In this document: positions 1 to 12,300 of the stretch, one piece after another | Position numbering within the stretch: position 1 is the stretch's first letter | Layout of the letters: the number at the start of each line of letters is the position of its first letter | Assembly (NCBI GenBank): GCA_039707655.1 | Contig: CM077676.1 | Location: forward strand, 450,901,379-450,965,378 | Length of the DNA: 64,000 nt | Direction: 5' to 3' | From: Elymus sibiricus | Lineage: Eukaryota; Streptophyta; Magnoliopsida; Poales; Poaceae | The notes under the pieces: model-generated | The model's database searches: none | Seen by the model: only the letters and a program-made list of their open reading frames with translations | What the model was told of the DNA's origin: nothing | Translations under genes and position numbers: made by a program

Positions 1-770
1 GAGGGCGGCGGCCCGGCGGTTTTCGTCGCTGTTGGAGGAGTTCGTGGGGAGGGAGAGAAGTGAATGGGTACGGGGGAGTTGGAACTCCCCCTGCCCGACA
101 CTTAACCCCCCCCCCAACGGACTCTTAAGTGGTAGTACCGCTCCGAGGGGCGGTAGTACCGCCTCAATACTACTCAAAGACAGGAGACCCAGTAGTACCG
201 CCCCAAGCGGTAGTACCGTAGGCTGGAGCGGTAGTACCGCATTAAGTGGTAGTACCATCCCAAAACCAGCGGTAGTACCGCTTGCAGCTCAGAAAACTGC
301 CAAGATCAAACATTTGGAATGGAAGCTTATGCACAAGAGATGTTTGAAGATGAGAAAGGCTTGGGTTGGAGACTGAAACATAACAAATGGGAAGGAACAC
401 TCCAAGGACAAAAGAGACAAAAGAGAAGAACAACCTTAGAGTGAACCAAAACACAAAAAGACCTAAACATCTAGATAAGACAATCAAATCCAAAGAGAAC
501 CAAACCTCTTCCAAGAGAAGAGGGTCGGTGGCTGGAGCCACCTATGTTTGAGTCAAATGGTTTGGCACCGCAAAGATTTTAACCTTGGGTCCAAGACCAA
601 AACTCATCTTTGAAGCACAAGTACCATCAAGAATGGCTAATGTGAAATATTGATTCTATTTATGCATAATAAGGAGAGTGTGAGTTCATGAAGGGAACAA
701 CACTCCCCCTATGTCCATGCCTACATCTAGAACAAGATAAAATGATGAGTGCGGTGGGATGTGCATTGCT
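1..770 (-). mobile_element. 3' flank of minus-strand copia element with near-palindrome array
   Basis: This lies downstream of the pol reading frame of the minus-strand copia element and has no coding sequence. Positions about 128-283 hold roughly seven copies of the near-palindrome GCGGTAGTACCGC (6-bp stem around one central base). A purine tract on the minus strand (AGGGGGAG, complement of 703-710) could be the polypurine tract. If so, everything left of 702 should be the 3' LTR and should match the 5' LTR at 6686-8334. By eye it matches only in the palindrome array. I therefore call it 3' noncoding or LTR-like sequence and leave the LTR boundary open. Confidence 0.55.
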
Positions 771-2258
771 TCAAGCCACATTGCTCAAATCAATGATATT
801 TAGCTCATGTCTTAACTCGCGAAATCTTGCTTCATCCAATGGCTTCGTGAAAATATCCGCAAGTTTCTCTTGAGTCCCTACAAAGATAAGGTCAATCTCC
901 CCACGCTTGATATGATCCCGGATGAAGTGATGACGAATCTCAATGTGCTTCATCTTGCTATGTTGCACGGGGTTGTAGGAGATCTTGATTGCACTTTCAT
1001 TGTCACATAGAAGAGGCACTTTGTCATAAGTGACACCGTAATCCTTTAAAGTTTGCCTCAACCATAGCAACTGTGCACAACAACTCGCGGCGGCAATGTA
1101 CTCGGCCTCGGTGGTGGAGAGAGACACACAATTTTGCTTCTTGGAAGACCAACTCACCAAAGAGCGACCAAGGAATTGGCACCCTCCGGAAGTGGACTTC
1201 CTCTCCACACGGTCCCCTTCCCAATCCGAATCCGAATATCCCGTGAGATCAAAGCTTGCTCCTTTGGGGTACCATAAGCCAAAGTATGGGGTATGAGCCA
1301 AATATCGAAAGATTCGCTTGACCGCCACATAGTGACTTTCCTTAGGTGCGGCTTGAAACCGTGCACACATTTCCACACTCAACATGATATCCGGTCTAGA
1401 TGCACAAAGGTAAAGCAATGATCCAATCATGGAGCGATATACCTTTTGATCCACCGCTTTACCATTGGGAACAATGTCAAGTTGGCACTTCATTGGCATT
1501 GGAGTCTTGGCCGGCTTGACATCATCCAACTTGAATCTCTTGAGCATGTCTTGGGTATATTTGGCTTGGTTGATGAAGGTTCCTTCTCTTCTTTGCTTGA
1601 CTTTGAACCCGAGAAAGAACTTCAACTCTCACATCATAGACATCTCAAACTTCTCGGTTATGAGTGCGGCAAACTCATCATTGAAAGCTTTGCTGGGAGA
1701 ACCAAAAGTAATATCATCAACATATAGTTGGCATATGAACAAATCCCCTTTAACCCTCTTAGTAAAAAGAGTGGGATCAATTTTCCCAATTTCAAACCCA
1801 CGATCTTGCAACAACTCAGTAAGGTGCTCATACCACGCACGTGGGGCTTGTTTAAGGCCATAGAGTGCCTTATCGAGTTTATATACATGATTGGGGAACT
1901 TGGGATCCTCGAACCCCGGGGGTTGTTTGACATACACCAACTCATTAAGGGGACCATTAAGAAATGCACTCTTCACATCCATTTGTTGCACCTTGAAATC
2001 ATGATGAGATGCATATGCAAGCAACATGCAAATAGATTCAAGACGAGCAACGGGAGCGAAAGTTTCACCGTAGTCGACTCCTTTGACTTGGGAGTAACCT
2101 TGAGCCACCAATCTCGCCTTGTTGCGAATGACGATACCATGTGCATCTTGCTTGTTCTTGAAGATCCATTTGGTTCCAATGACATTATGATTCTCCTTTG
2201 GCCTTGGCACCAATTGCCACACTTTGTTGCGTTCGAAGTTGTTGAGTTCTTCATGCAT
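771..2258 (-). pseudogene. Copia reverse transcriptase and RNase H (pol C-terminal half)
   Basis: This is the end of a Ty1/copia polyprotein. The N-terminal part (2258-1632) has the copia reverse transcriptase blocks: [16 protein letters not shown], the [15 protein letters not shown] block, [25 protein letters not shown] and the catalytic-site motif YVDDI. The C-terminal part (1625-771) has the copia RNase H blocks SADIMLSVEMCAR-like, GYSDSDWEGD, STSGGCQFLG, STTEAEYIAA and ADIFTKPL, and ends near NIIDLSNVA. Both halves are in one frame, separated by a single TGA at 1629-1631. A further in-frame TAG lies just upstream near 2290. The family reverse-transcribes element RNA in cytoplasmic particles; with these stops this copy probably cannot make the full protein. 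Few stops suggest a fairly young insertion. Confidence 0.93.
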
Positions 2259-2347
2259 GGCTTCTAGCCAATCCGGATCCTCGAGCGCCTAATAGACCTT
2301 TTGGGGTTCAACACAAGAAACAAACACGTGATGCTCACAAAAGTTTG

Positions 2348-3540
2348 TTAAGTTTTACGAGTAGTTACCCCCTTTCTTAGGCTTCCAATGACGTTCTCCA
2401 TAACGTGTTGTTGGTGTTCTAGTGTGGAAGCAATCTTGGCGGCACAACGCTCTAATTGCTCTTCAAGAGAAATTTGAGGAGCTTCATCTTGATCATCTTG
2501 AGCGTCGTCTTGAGCTTGCTCTTGGTCATGAGCATGATCTTGGGCATCACTTGGTGAATCACTATCATCATGAGGTTGATCTTGCCCTTGATCTTGTTCA
2601 CTTGGTTGAGGGCCTTCACTTTGATCTTCGGAAGCGTGTGGGTCAAGTGTCGGTGATGGTTCCACTTGCGTAGAACATTGTCCTTCTCCTTCAGCCACAA
2701 GCGGTTCCTCAATGGGTAGGATTTGACCAACTCCCATTCTTCTTATGGCTTGAGTAGGAATTTCATCACCTACATCACAAAGACCACTTTGCTCCACTTG
2801 GGAGCCATTATTCTCATCAAAATCCACATTACACGTCTCCTCAATGAGTCCATTGGACTTGTTGAGCACGCGGTAAGCATGAGAGTTTGTAGCATAACCA
2901 ACAAATATGCCCTCTTGAGCTCTAGTTTCGAATTTAGACAAACGAGCACCTTTCTTGAGAATGAAACGCTTACAACCGAACACCCGGAAGTACTTGAGGT
3001 TGGGCTTGTTGCCGATAAGTATCTTATATGGAGTCTTGTTCAAGCCTTTGCGGAGGTAGAGCCGATTGGATGCATGACATGCGGTGTTGATGGCTTCGGC
3101 CCAAAAGTTATACGGAGATTTGAATTCCGCAATCATGGTCCTTGCCGCGTCCCTCAATGTCCGGTTCTTCCTCTCCCTACACCATTTTGTTGAGGGGTAT
3201 ATGGTGCGGAATATTGATGCTTGATCCCCTCATCACTAAGAAACTCATCCAAGGTGTAGTTCTTGAACTCGGTGCCGTTGTCACTTCTAATGATCAATAT
3301 TTTTGCATCATGTTGACGTTGAGCTTCATTTGCAAAGTCGATCATGGTTTGTTGGGTCTCGCTCTTCCTCTTGAAGAATATACCAATGTGTATCTTGAGT
3401 AGTCATCCACAATCACCAAGCAATACTTTCTTCCCCCAATACTATCAAAAGATGGAGGCCCAGAGAGATACATGTGAAGGAGCTCCAATGGCCTCTTGGA
3501 TGATATAATAGTCGTGGGTCGGTGATCCGTATCATGTAGC
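2348..3540 (-). pseudogene. Copia integrase, broken
   Basis: Reading on the minus strand from about 3540, the catalytic core shows VIVDDYSRYT-like and RSDNGTEFKN blocks, followed by SAPYTPQQNG (3345-3154). A frame change then occurs exactly where the last catalytic-core helix should continue (GVGRGRTGH replaces the usual sequence). The next frame (3157-2348) resumes with RDAARTMIAEF, NKTPYKILIGNKPNLKYFRVFGCKRF and FVGYATNSHAYRV, which are the C-terminal integrase blocks of plant copia elements. An acidic, glutamine/aspartate-rich linker (DQDQAQDDAQD type) follows before the reverse transcriptase. Integrase inserts the cDNA into the host genome. The frame break implies this copy is inactive. 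Confidence 0.9.
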
Positions 3541-3626
3541 TTTCCTTTGATACAAGCACTGCAAGCACGATCTTTGGCAAAACTAACATTTGTTAGTCCA
3601 CAGACATGGTCCCCCTTGAGGAGACT

Positions 3627-4073
3627 TTACAAAGATCTCATATTGACGTGGGCTAAATGGCGATGCCAAAGCCACCCCACATCAACTTTAGCCATTAGGC
3701 AACTCGCGGTCTTAGCGGGTTTCTCCGAAAAGTTAACCACATAGAGACTGTTCTCGACATGCCCAACAAAGTCTACTTTAAGAGTCTTGCTCCACAAAAG
3801 GGCCACGGTATCAAGATCAAAGAATGTAGCAAAGCCCATAAGTGCAAGTTGACGAACGGAAAGTAAATTGTATGCAAGGGTCTCAACAAGCATGACTTTC
3901 TCAATGGATAAATCTTGAGAAATGACAACCTTGCCAAGACCCAATACCTTAGAAAGTGAAGCATCACCAAATTGGACATGGGTGGGCATAGATGGGCTTG
4001 GTTGCACGTCCACCAGCAAGTCCTTGCTTCCGGTCATATGATTTGTCGTTCCACTATCAAGCAACCATGACAC
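3627..4073 (-). pseudogene. Copia aspartic protease and pre-integrase zinc region
   Basis: The ORF opens with WLLDSGTTNHMTGS, the plant-copia aspartic protease active site (DSG), followed by the conserved LGLGKV, AYNLLSVRQL and F-DLD blocks. It closes with WLWHRHLAHVNMRSL, the histidine-rich start of the GAG-pre-integrase domain that continues, out of this frame, toward integrase. The protease cleaves the polyprotein. The frame is interrupted upstream (4074-4388) and downstream. Confidence 0.9.
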
Positions 4074-4388
4074 CCCATCGGAAGCAAACTCCTACATAAG
4101 ATCAATGCTTGGTTTTAGGTACCCATTCTTGAATGAGTCCTTTGATGTTAGTAACAAGGGTCTTAGGAACCCAAATAGAACACTCAATGTACTCATAGAG
4201 AGAACCAACAAATTTGGCATAAACATGCCCATCACTAGCACGGCATAAAACATAAGAAGGATTAAAATTGCCGGCTTTGTTGGAAGGAGTGGTTTTGCCC
4301 CTCTTGGCATCACCACCACCACCTTGTTCTTCTTCTCCTTAGGAGCACTCTCTCCCTCTTTGACAAATACCTCTTTGAGAGGGAGAGC

Positions 4389-5333
4389 TTACTTGGTCTT
4401 GCTTTTCTTCTTCTTCTTTGACTTGGGTGCAAAACCAAGTCCCTCCTTTGCCACAACTTCCTTCTGATTGCTCAAAAGTTTGTTGAGGTTCTTCTCACCT
4501 TGTATGCAAGTCACAAGGCCCTTCTCAAGTTGCTCTTTCAACTTGGCATTCTCCTCCACAAGATGAACATGCTCACAACAAGGGTTAGTTGCATGGGCAT
4601 TATCAATTAGAACAAAAGGAGGACACATGGCTATCTCCTTAGTTAGCTTCACTTGGAGTTGATCATGAGACTCCTTGAGTGTAGCATGAGTACTTTTCAA
4701 AGCCTTGTCAAGTAACTCAAACTCCTCTTTGAGTCTAGCATGGCCAACCCCAAGCTCAACATTCTCGGATTTAAGCACACGAGCAAGAACTTGAGCATGA
4801 TCATGAGCTTTCTTTAATTTAGCAAGGTCATCATTTTGTAACTCCTCAAGAGCCACTCGAAGACATTGCTCTTCCACAAGAGCATGAGAAAGCTCCGCAA
4901 TCTCATCTGCATAATCATGACTATGCCCTTCCATCTTAGTGATGGTCTCTTCATAAGACTCAATGATATCATTGGCCTCACCTAGTTGTTCCAAGAGAGC
5001 AACAAAGTGCTTCTTGGTCTCACCTTTGAGCTTACACAAGAACTTTTCAAACTCATTCTCATCCACCCTTACCTCCTCACTTTCATCCGCACAATCCATC
5101 AAGGAAGGATTAGTAGAGATAGAAGTTTTGATGTTGGAGGTTACCTTGTTGACGCCCTTTGCCATGAGGCACTTGAGGGTGGTGGTGAGGTTCTCGTTGG
5201 GGGAGTCGAAGAGTGACACCGAGGTTGGGGTAGAGGTGGCACTGGCCACAGAGGCCGTTGCAATCCCTTCACCACTAGCATCATCATCATCGGAGTTGTA
5301 CTCTTCATGCACCACCAACCCCTTTTGAGGCAC
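4389..5333 (-). pseudogene. Copia gag-pol linker, coiled-coil region
   Basis: This 314-codon minus-strand ORF lies between the gag zinc knuckle and the protease. It is rich in Glu, Lys and Leu, with heptad-like stretches such as EELQNDDLAKLKKAHDHAQ, and ends in a Lys-rich tail (SKKKKKSK). It probably belongs to the long coiled-coil section found after the gag CCHC finger in some grass copia polyproteins. I see no catalytic motif. A separate host gene is unlikely because the frame sits between gag and protease on the same strand. Confidence 0.75.
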
Positions 5334-5373
5334 CTTCTTTGTGAAGTTGTTCTTGCTAGGGAAGGGCTTGGAC

Positions 5374-6227
5374 TTATCCTTGCAGATGAGCTTGCCTCCA
5401 TTGTCTTCCCTCTTCTAATAGGGGCAATCCACGATGAAGTGACTCACATTGCCACAATTGTAGCAAGTCCTCACATGTTGCTTGCCCTTGGAGCCACTTG
5501 AGTTGTTCTTGGAGAAGTTGGGCTTGGAGTTTCTCTTGTTGCCCCAAAATTACCTTGACGCAAGAGCCATGTGCTCGTGGTAAGCATATTTGGTGTCTTC
5601 GGGGCAACACTCTTCTTCATCCTCTTCTTCATCTTCCGAAATTGCCTTGGCCTTCAAAGCAAGGTTGGGCTTCTTTGACCGTTGGACATGAGCTAGAGCG
5701 TTGTCGGCGGTTTTGTTCAAGATGTTCATTGCAACGAACTCATCCAACAAATTACTCGAAGACAAGGTGTGTAAGTCCGGTCTTTGACGGATCACGGAGG
5801 ACATGCTTTTCTTGAATGGCATGATGGCCTTGAGAAACTTGCACTTGACCCAATTGTCATCTGTGTTCTTGCTCCCATGATCTCGGAGTGAGACCGCAAG
5901 AGTAGTCAATCTCCGGTAAAACTCACGAGGATCTTCATCATCATTCATCACAAACTCATCGGCCTCATCAAGCACGACCTCAAAGTTGGAGCGTTGAATG
6001 CTTGAGCTTCCCGTGTACAAAGAGTTTATGTGCTCCCATGCATCTTTGGCAAGAGTGAATGGGTGCAAGTGAGGAAGCTCTTCGGGAGGCATTGCGGCTT
6101 GAAGAATGAACAAAGCGGAGTGATTGAGTTGATTGTCCACTTCTTCTCTTGGGGTCATGTTGCTTGGATCATGGGGGTAGAAGCCTTCCTCGATTACCCT
6201 CCAAAGTTGTGTTGAGCTGTGATTCAA
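5374..6227 (-). pseudogene. Copia gag (UBN2-type) with CCHC zinc knuckle
   Basis: From 6227 leftwards the protein reads as a plant copia Gag core: MTPREEVDNQLNHSA, WEHINSLYTGS, NFEVVLDEADEF, YRRLTTLAVSLRDHGS and KFLKAIMPFKKSM are typical blocks. An acidic run (SEDEEEDEEE) follows. The zinc knuckle is in another frame at 5464-5424, CYNCGNVSHFIVDC (C-X2-C-X4-H-X4-C), ending at a TAG near 5418. Gag forms the particle and binds element RNA. At least one frame change separates the core from the knuckle. Confidence 0.88.
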
Positions 6228-6670
6228 ATGAGACTTGATACGAAAAAACCCAATTAGGAAAATTATTCAAATCAAGCTTGGGTGGAGGCCCATGAGAGTT
6301 AATATGAGGTGAGGGGACCGGTCCTCCATAGACCGGGGGAGGGGCAACCGCGGCGTGGATGCCCGACCCATTCTTTCCTTGAGAGGGACTAGGCTTTATG
6401 CTATTAGTCGTCTCCTTGCCGGAGTCGACATCCGTTTCTGAGGAAGTAGGTTTACCTACTTCCTTGGGAGCGGTGGAAGATTTTATACCCTCAAGGATTA
6501 GATAGGATGTCCTTGACCTCGTCCACTACGGTTGTTTTAACTGAGGCCATAGCCTCATCTAAATAATTCCGAGTGACCGTGGTCGAGTCCACCGCCGCGA
6601 GAACATCCTCATCCCTCATCCCGTCGTTAAGAATACTCTTTAGGCGGTAAAACCCTTAATAAAGAGACGA

Positions 6671-6683
6671 GGCTCTGATACCA
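6671..6683 (-). promoter_or_regulatory. Primer-binding site of the minus-strand copia element
   Basis: The complement reads TGGTATCAGAGCC, the classic plant LTR-retrotransposon site matching the 3' end of initiator methionine tRNA. It sits two bases inside the LTR whose TG/CA-bounded end is at 6686. This fixes the element's orientation as minus. Confidence 0.95.
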
Positions 6684-6685
6684 AT

Positions 6686-8334
6686 TGAAAGGATCAATAT
6701 GGTTGACTAGAGGGGGGTGAATAGGCAACTACCAAATTTTAGCTCTTTTAATCAAATTAGGGTTAGCAACAAAATAGGTTGTCTAGATATGCAACTAGGT
6801 GGACAACCTATATGACAAGCACAACAACAAGCTCACAAGCAAGCACAAGATACAAACACAATATAAGCTTGCACAAAGTAAAGATAAGAAGTAACCACAA
6901 GTGGAGTCGATGGAGACGACGATGTGTTACTGAAGTTCCCTCCCTTTAGGGGGGGGTACGTCTCCGTTGGAGCGGTGTGGAGGCACAATGCTCCCCAAGA
7001 AGCCACCAGGGCCACCGTATTCTCCTCACGCCCTCGCACAATGCAAGATGTCGTGATTCCACTAGTGGTGCCCATTAAGGCGGCGACCGAACCTTTACAA
7101 ACAAGGTTGGGGCTCTCTCCATAACTTAATTGGAGGCTCCCAACACCACCATGAAGCTTCACCACAATGGAATGTGGCTCCGAGGTGACCTCTTCCGTCT
7201 AGGGTGCCCAAACACCCAAGAGTAACAAGATCTGCGAAGGATTAGTGGGGGGAATCAAATATCTCTTGGTGGAAGTGTAGATCGGGGCCCTCTCCTCCAA
7301 ACCCTAGAAGATTAACAAGTTTTGATGGCTAGGGAGAGAGATAGGGCAAAAATGAAGCTTAGGTTAACTATGGAGCTTGGGGGGATAAGAGGTAAGTCTT
7401 CTTGGGGAAGAAGACCCCTTATATTATATATAGTGGGGGAAAATCCAACCGTTTTCTGCCCACATCCCGCAAACAAGCGGTACTACCGCTCCGGAGAGCG
7501 GTACTACCACTTAGTGCGGTAGTTCGAGCTATTGCCTACGAGTACATGAATACAGGAGCAGTAGTGCCATCGGAGCGGTACTACCATCCTCACTAGCGGT
7601 ACTACCACTAAGTGTCTCAAGTCACAGTGAACCAACGGTACTAGAGGGTCACCAGTACCGGTAACATCCACTCTACTACCGTGAGAGTGGACAAGGGCAA
7701 TAGAAGCACATAAATAAGCGGAAGTGTGTGCGGTAGTAGAAAGCGGAAGTACCACTCAAGCGGTACTACCGCCCTAATACCGCTCTACTACCGCTAATTC
7801 CTCCAAGCTACAGAGAGTCTGCGGTAGTGGGGTAGTACTAGCGCAGTAGTACCGCGGCAGCGGTACTACCGCTCTCTACTACCGCCCAACTACCGCAAAA
7901 GCAATTAAGACCACAGTAGCCCAAAAACAAGCGGTAGTGCCCGCGGCACTGAAATGCAGAAGTACCACTGAAGCGGTACAACCGCTTCATAGGGCGGTAC
8001 TACCACTTGGGTGCTTCAAGAAAGCCCAAGAACAAAACAGCAGGAACTCCAAAGTTGCGGGAAGGGTATGTGGGTGTATATGGGTATGTGTACGTGTTGA
8101 TTCCACCCAAACCTTTCCAAAGCGGACCCCCTCTTAATAGTACGGTTTTCCTATGACTCAAATCCACCAAAAAAGAAACGTCAAAAAATCCGTCTTCGCT
8201 CTCTCTTTCACCGAAGGGAATAAACCGTCTTGTGCCACATAATAGAATATCTGAAATGCTCAATGCACACGGTTAGTCCGCAAATAGCATTGTCATCAAT
8301 CACCAAAACTAATAGAGAGAAATATGCCCTAACA
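6686..8334 (-). repeat. 5' LTR of the minus-strand copia element
   Basis: The LTR begins TGAAAGGATC at 6686, next to the primer-binding site, and ends ...CCCTAACA at 8334 (TG...CA, 1649 bp). Positions 7477-8007 contain about a dozen copies of GCGGTACTACCGC and variants, the complement of the near-palindromes at 128-283. The outer boundary at 8334 rests on the CA terminus and on memory of similar LTR starts (TGTTAGGGCATA on the minus strand). The partner target-site duplication lies outside the window. Confidence 0.8.
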
Positions 8335-8775
8335 CCAGGCGTGCCGCTGACCACCTCCCGCGCCACCAATGGACGGCAGCACTCCAAACCGAGCAGCCCC
8401 GCCGCCGTGGCATGCCGCCACCACCGCGCAGCCACCGCCTCAAGTCGCCCAGCCGCACCACATGACGCCTGCGCGGGCCGCGGCCGTGGCCGCCCTATGC
8501 GAGCGACACGCCCCCCTCACGACCTCTACAGCCTGTGCTGCAAGCACTCGGGCAGGGGGGAAGAGGAGCCCCACCGACGCCGACCGGGCTTTGCCCGATG
8601 GCAGCGAGGGAGAGGGAAGGTGGAGGGTTGTTGGGAGCCGGCAGCAGCTAGGGTTCCATCCTGCCGCCCCCGGGAGCAGCCCAGGCAAAAAAGGGGATCG
8701 GGGATCCTCAGTCGGAGCCCACAGCACCATAACTCTAACCTTCGGGAATTACTCAAAAATGCTTCATTTCCGCTA
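8335..8775. other. GC-rich gene-fragment-like stretch
   Basis: This is a GC-rich block between the copia LTR and AT-rich intergenic DNA. It resembles a monocot 5' exon or UTR in composition, but no frame shows a recognisable domain; the open frames are Pro/Ala/Arg-rich composition artefacts. It may be a captured gene fragment. Confidence 0.35.
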
Positions 8776-8785
8776 GCTGATAAGG

Positions 8786-9345
8786 GCATCTCCAATGCTA
8801 TCATCCAAAAGGGACACACTATCTGTCCGCAGATCACGTCCGAACACATCCGCGTACATGATACATAAGCCTATCATCCAACCATGTCCTTTAAATAGGC
8901 ATCAATCTGAACAGTAGAGGTGGGTCAGGCGAAGCACATTGCACAAGCTTGCAGAGTTACAAAGTTACAGAGAGTGAGAGGGGGGAGATGAGTGATTGGG
9001 TGAAATTCACCTTGATGTGTTGACATTAGCCACGCTCGCCATCCTCGACGCGCCACACCTATGAGCATTAAAACCTAATTATTCACAAATAATATCCTGA
9101 TTTGATTGCCTATTATTCAATGAGACCTAGTAGTATGACACAACATATATCTAAATATAAACTGTATTATAACCTTCAACTTGCACAACCATATGTAAAA
9201 TGTAACATTACTACAACTAGCTTATTTAAAGTACTCGGTGGTGTCACACATGGCGAATGAAAGACCATCTTGGTCATTTCAGTATTTAGATAGTAACATG
9301 TTCAGATATGGTTCAAACTTACGTGGACCTTTTTTTTAAGCTCAG
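8786..9345. other. Possible Harbinger-like end, then plain intergenic DNA
   Basis: GGGCATCTCCAATGC near 8786, followed by ATCC and GTCCGCAGA motifs, resembles the outer end of grass PIF/Harbinger-type elements (compare the element at 40563). No matching inverted end was found downstream, so at most one truncated end is present. From 8900 to 9345 I see nothing coding. Confidence 0.3.
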
Positions 9346-9350
9346 ATCGC

Positions 9351-12300
9351 TGATACGTCTCCGATGTATCTATAAGTTTTTATTGTTTAATGCTATTATA
9401 TTATCAATTATATATACTTTATATGCAATTTTATATCATTTTTTGGAACTAACCTATTAACCCAGTGCCCAGTGCCAGTTGCTGCTTTCTGCTTGTTTTT
9501 GGTTTTACAGGAAATCGCTACCAAACGAAGTCCAAACGCTACGAAACTTTTTGACGATTTTTTTCTGGACCAGAGGGACCCTAGAAGCTTCGGGGGAGGA
9601 CCAAAAGCCAGACGAGGAGACAACAAGACAACAAGGCGTGCCCAGGGGGGTAGGCGCGACCTGATGTCTTGTGGGCCCCACGTGGCTCCGTTTGACCTAA
9701 TTCCAGTGCTATAAATTCTCTAATATCCCAAAACCCCGAGACCCGAAACAATTCTTCCGCCGCCGCAAGTCTCTGTTCTTCCGCGATCCCATCTGGAGGT
9801 CTTCGCCAGTACTCTGCCGGAGGGGGAATCGATCACGGAGGGGTTCTTCATCAACCTTGCTACCCTTTGATACGTCTCTGACGTATCTATAATTTTTGAT
9901 TGTTTCATGCTATTATTTTATCAATCTTACATACTTTATATGCAATTTTATATCATTTTTGGGAACTAACATATTAACCCAGTGCCCAGTGCCAGTTCCT
10001 GTTTTTGCCTATTTTATTGTTTCAGGGAAAAACTATACCAAACGAAGTCCAAACGCGATGAAACTTTACGGTGATTTTTTCTGGACTAGAAGACACCCAG
10101 GAAGCTTTGGGAGGAGGCCAGAAGCCTTACGAGGGAGCCACAAGCTCACCCCGCGCGCCCCTAGGGGGGGTGCACCACCTGAGCTTGTGGGCCCCTCGTA
10201 GCTCCTCTTGACCTAATTCCACTTCTACAAATTCTCTAAAATCCCAAAACCATCAGAGCAAGACCCGAAACAATTCTTCCATCACCGCAAGCCTCTGTTC
10301 TTCCGCGATCCCATCTGGAGGCCTTTGCCGGTACTCTGCCGGAGGAGGAATCGATCACGGAGGGGTTCTTCATCAACCTTGCTGCCCTTCCGATGATGTG
10401 TGAGTAGTTCCTAGAGGACCTATGGGTCCATAGTGATTAGCTAGATGGCTCTCTGTCTCTCTCTTTGATCTTCAATACAATGTTCTCTTCAGAGATCGAT
10501 ATGATGTAATACTTTTATGCGGTGTGTTTGTTGGGATCCGATGAATTGTGGGTTTATGATCAGATTATTCATTGAAAGTAATTGAGTTATATTCTGAACT
10601 TTATTATGTATGATTGTTATAGCTATGTAATGCTTTCCGATCTATGAGTTTTCTTTGGCCAAGTTGATGATTAGATCTTCGGTGGAAGTGGTGCATAGTA
10701 GTAGGTTCAATCTTGCGGTGTCCTCACCTCGTGACAGAAGGGGTAGCGAGGCACGTGTTTGTATTATTGCTACTAAGGATAAAACGACAGGGTTCAATCA
10801 TATTGCTTGATTTTATTTTGTCTACATTATGTCATCATACTTCATGCATTACTCTGTTTGTCATGAACTTAATACCTAGAGAGGCAAGCATAGAAGCGCT
10901 CTCGAAGTGGAGTAATAGTAGTAGATGCAGGCAGGAGTCGGTCTACTTGTCATGGATGTAATGCCTATATACATGATCATGCCATGAATAACGTCATAAC
11001 TATGCGCTTTTCTATCAATTGCCCAACAGTAATTTGTCTACCCACCGTATGCCATGCTTATGAGAGAGATGCCTCTAGTGAAAACTATGGCCCCCGGGTC
11101 TACTTTAATCATATTACTAAAACCCTATTTCCTTTGCTGCAATTTATTTACTTTTATTTTACTTTGTAATTTATCTATCTATAACTATCGGATTTAATCC
11201 TTGCAATTAACGAGTACAAGGGGATTAACAACCCTCTTGCCCGCGTTGGGTGCAAATATTTGCTCTTGTGTGTGTAGGTGCTGTCGACAGTTGTTTGCGT
11301 GAATCTCCCACTGGTTCGATAACCTTGGTTCTCTACTGAGGGAAATACTATCCGCTACTATATAGCATCTCCCTTCCTCTTCAGGGAAAATCCCAACACA
11401 GCTCACAAGTAGCACCCTTCCGATGATGTGTGAGTAGTTCCCACAGGACCTATGGGTCCATAGTTAGTAGCTAGATGGCTCTCTCTCTCTCTCTCTTTGA
11501 TCTTCAATACAATGTTCTCTTCGGAGATCGATTCGATGTAATCTTTTTGCGGTGCGTTTGTTGGGATCCGATGAATTGTGGGTTTATGATCAGATTATTC
11601 ATTGAAAGTAATTGAGTCTTTTTTGAACTTTATTATGTGTGATTGTTATAGCTTTGTATTTCTCTCTGATCTATCTGTTTGGTTTGGCCAACTAGATTGA
11701 TTTATCTTCAGCGGGAGAGGTGCTCTGTGGTAGGTTCAATCTTACGGTGTCCTCACTCTGTGACAGGAGGAGTAGCGAGGCACGTATTGTATTGTTGCTA
11801 CTAAGGGTAAAATGGCAGGGTTTAATCATATTGCTTGGTTTTATTCTGTCTACATTATGTCATCATACTTCATGCATTACTCTGTTTGTCATGAACTTAA
11901 TACGTAGAGGCAAGCATAGAAGCGCTCTCGAAGTGGAGTAATAGTAGTAGATGCAGGCAGGAGTCGGTCTACTTGTCACGGACGTAATGCCTATGTACTG
12001 ATCATGTCATGAATAACGTCATAACTATGCGCTTTTCTATCAATTGCCCAACAGTAATTTGTCTACCCACCGTATGCTATGTTCTTGAGAGAGATGCCTC
12101 TAGTGAAAACTATGGCCCCCGGGTCTATTTAAATCATATTGCTAAAACCCTAATTTACTTGATGCAATTTACTTCTTTTTATTTTCTTTTGCAATTTATA
12201 TATCTTCCACTATCAGATTTAATCCTTGCAATTAACGAGTATAAGGGGATTAACAACCCTCTTGCCCGCATTGGGTGCAAGTATTTGCTCTTGTGTGTGT

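Noticed and set aside
128..283. CRISPR-like array
   Set aside because: Spacing is irregular, the units are near-palindromes inside a plant retrotransposon, and nothing else is prokaryotic.
703..710. Polypurine tract fixing the 3' LTR boundary at 702
   Set aside because: Sequence on its left does not match the 5' LTR outside the short palindromes, so the boundary is left open.
8230..8868. 212-codon plus-strand frame in GC-rich DNA
   Set aside because: It crosses from the copia LTR into unrelated GC-rich sequence, so it cannot be one gene.
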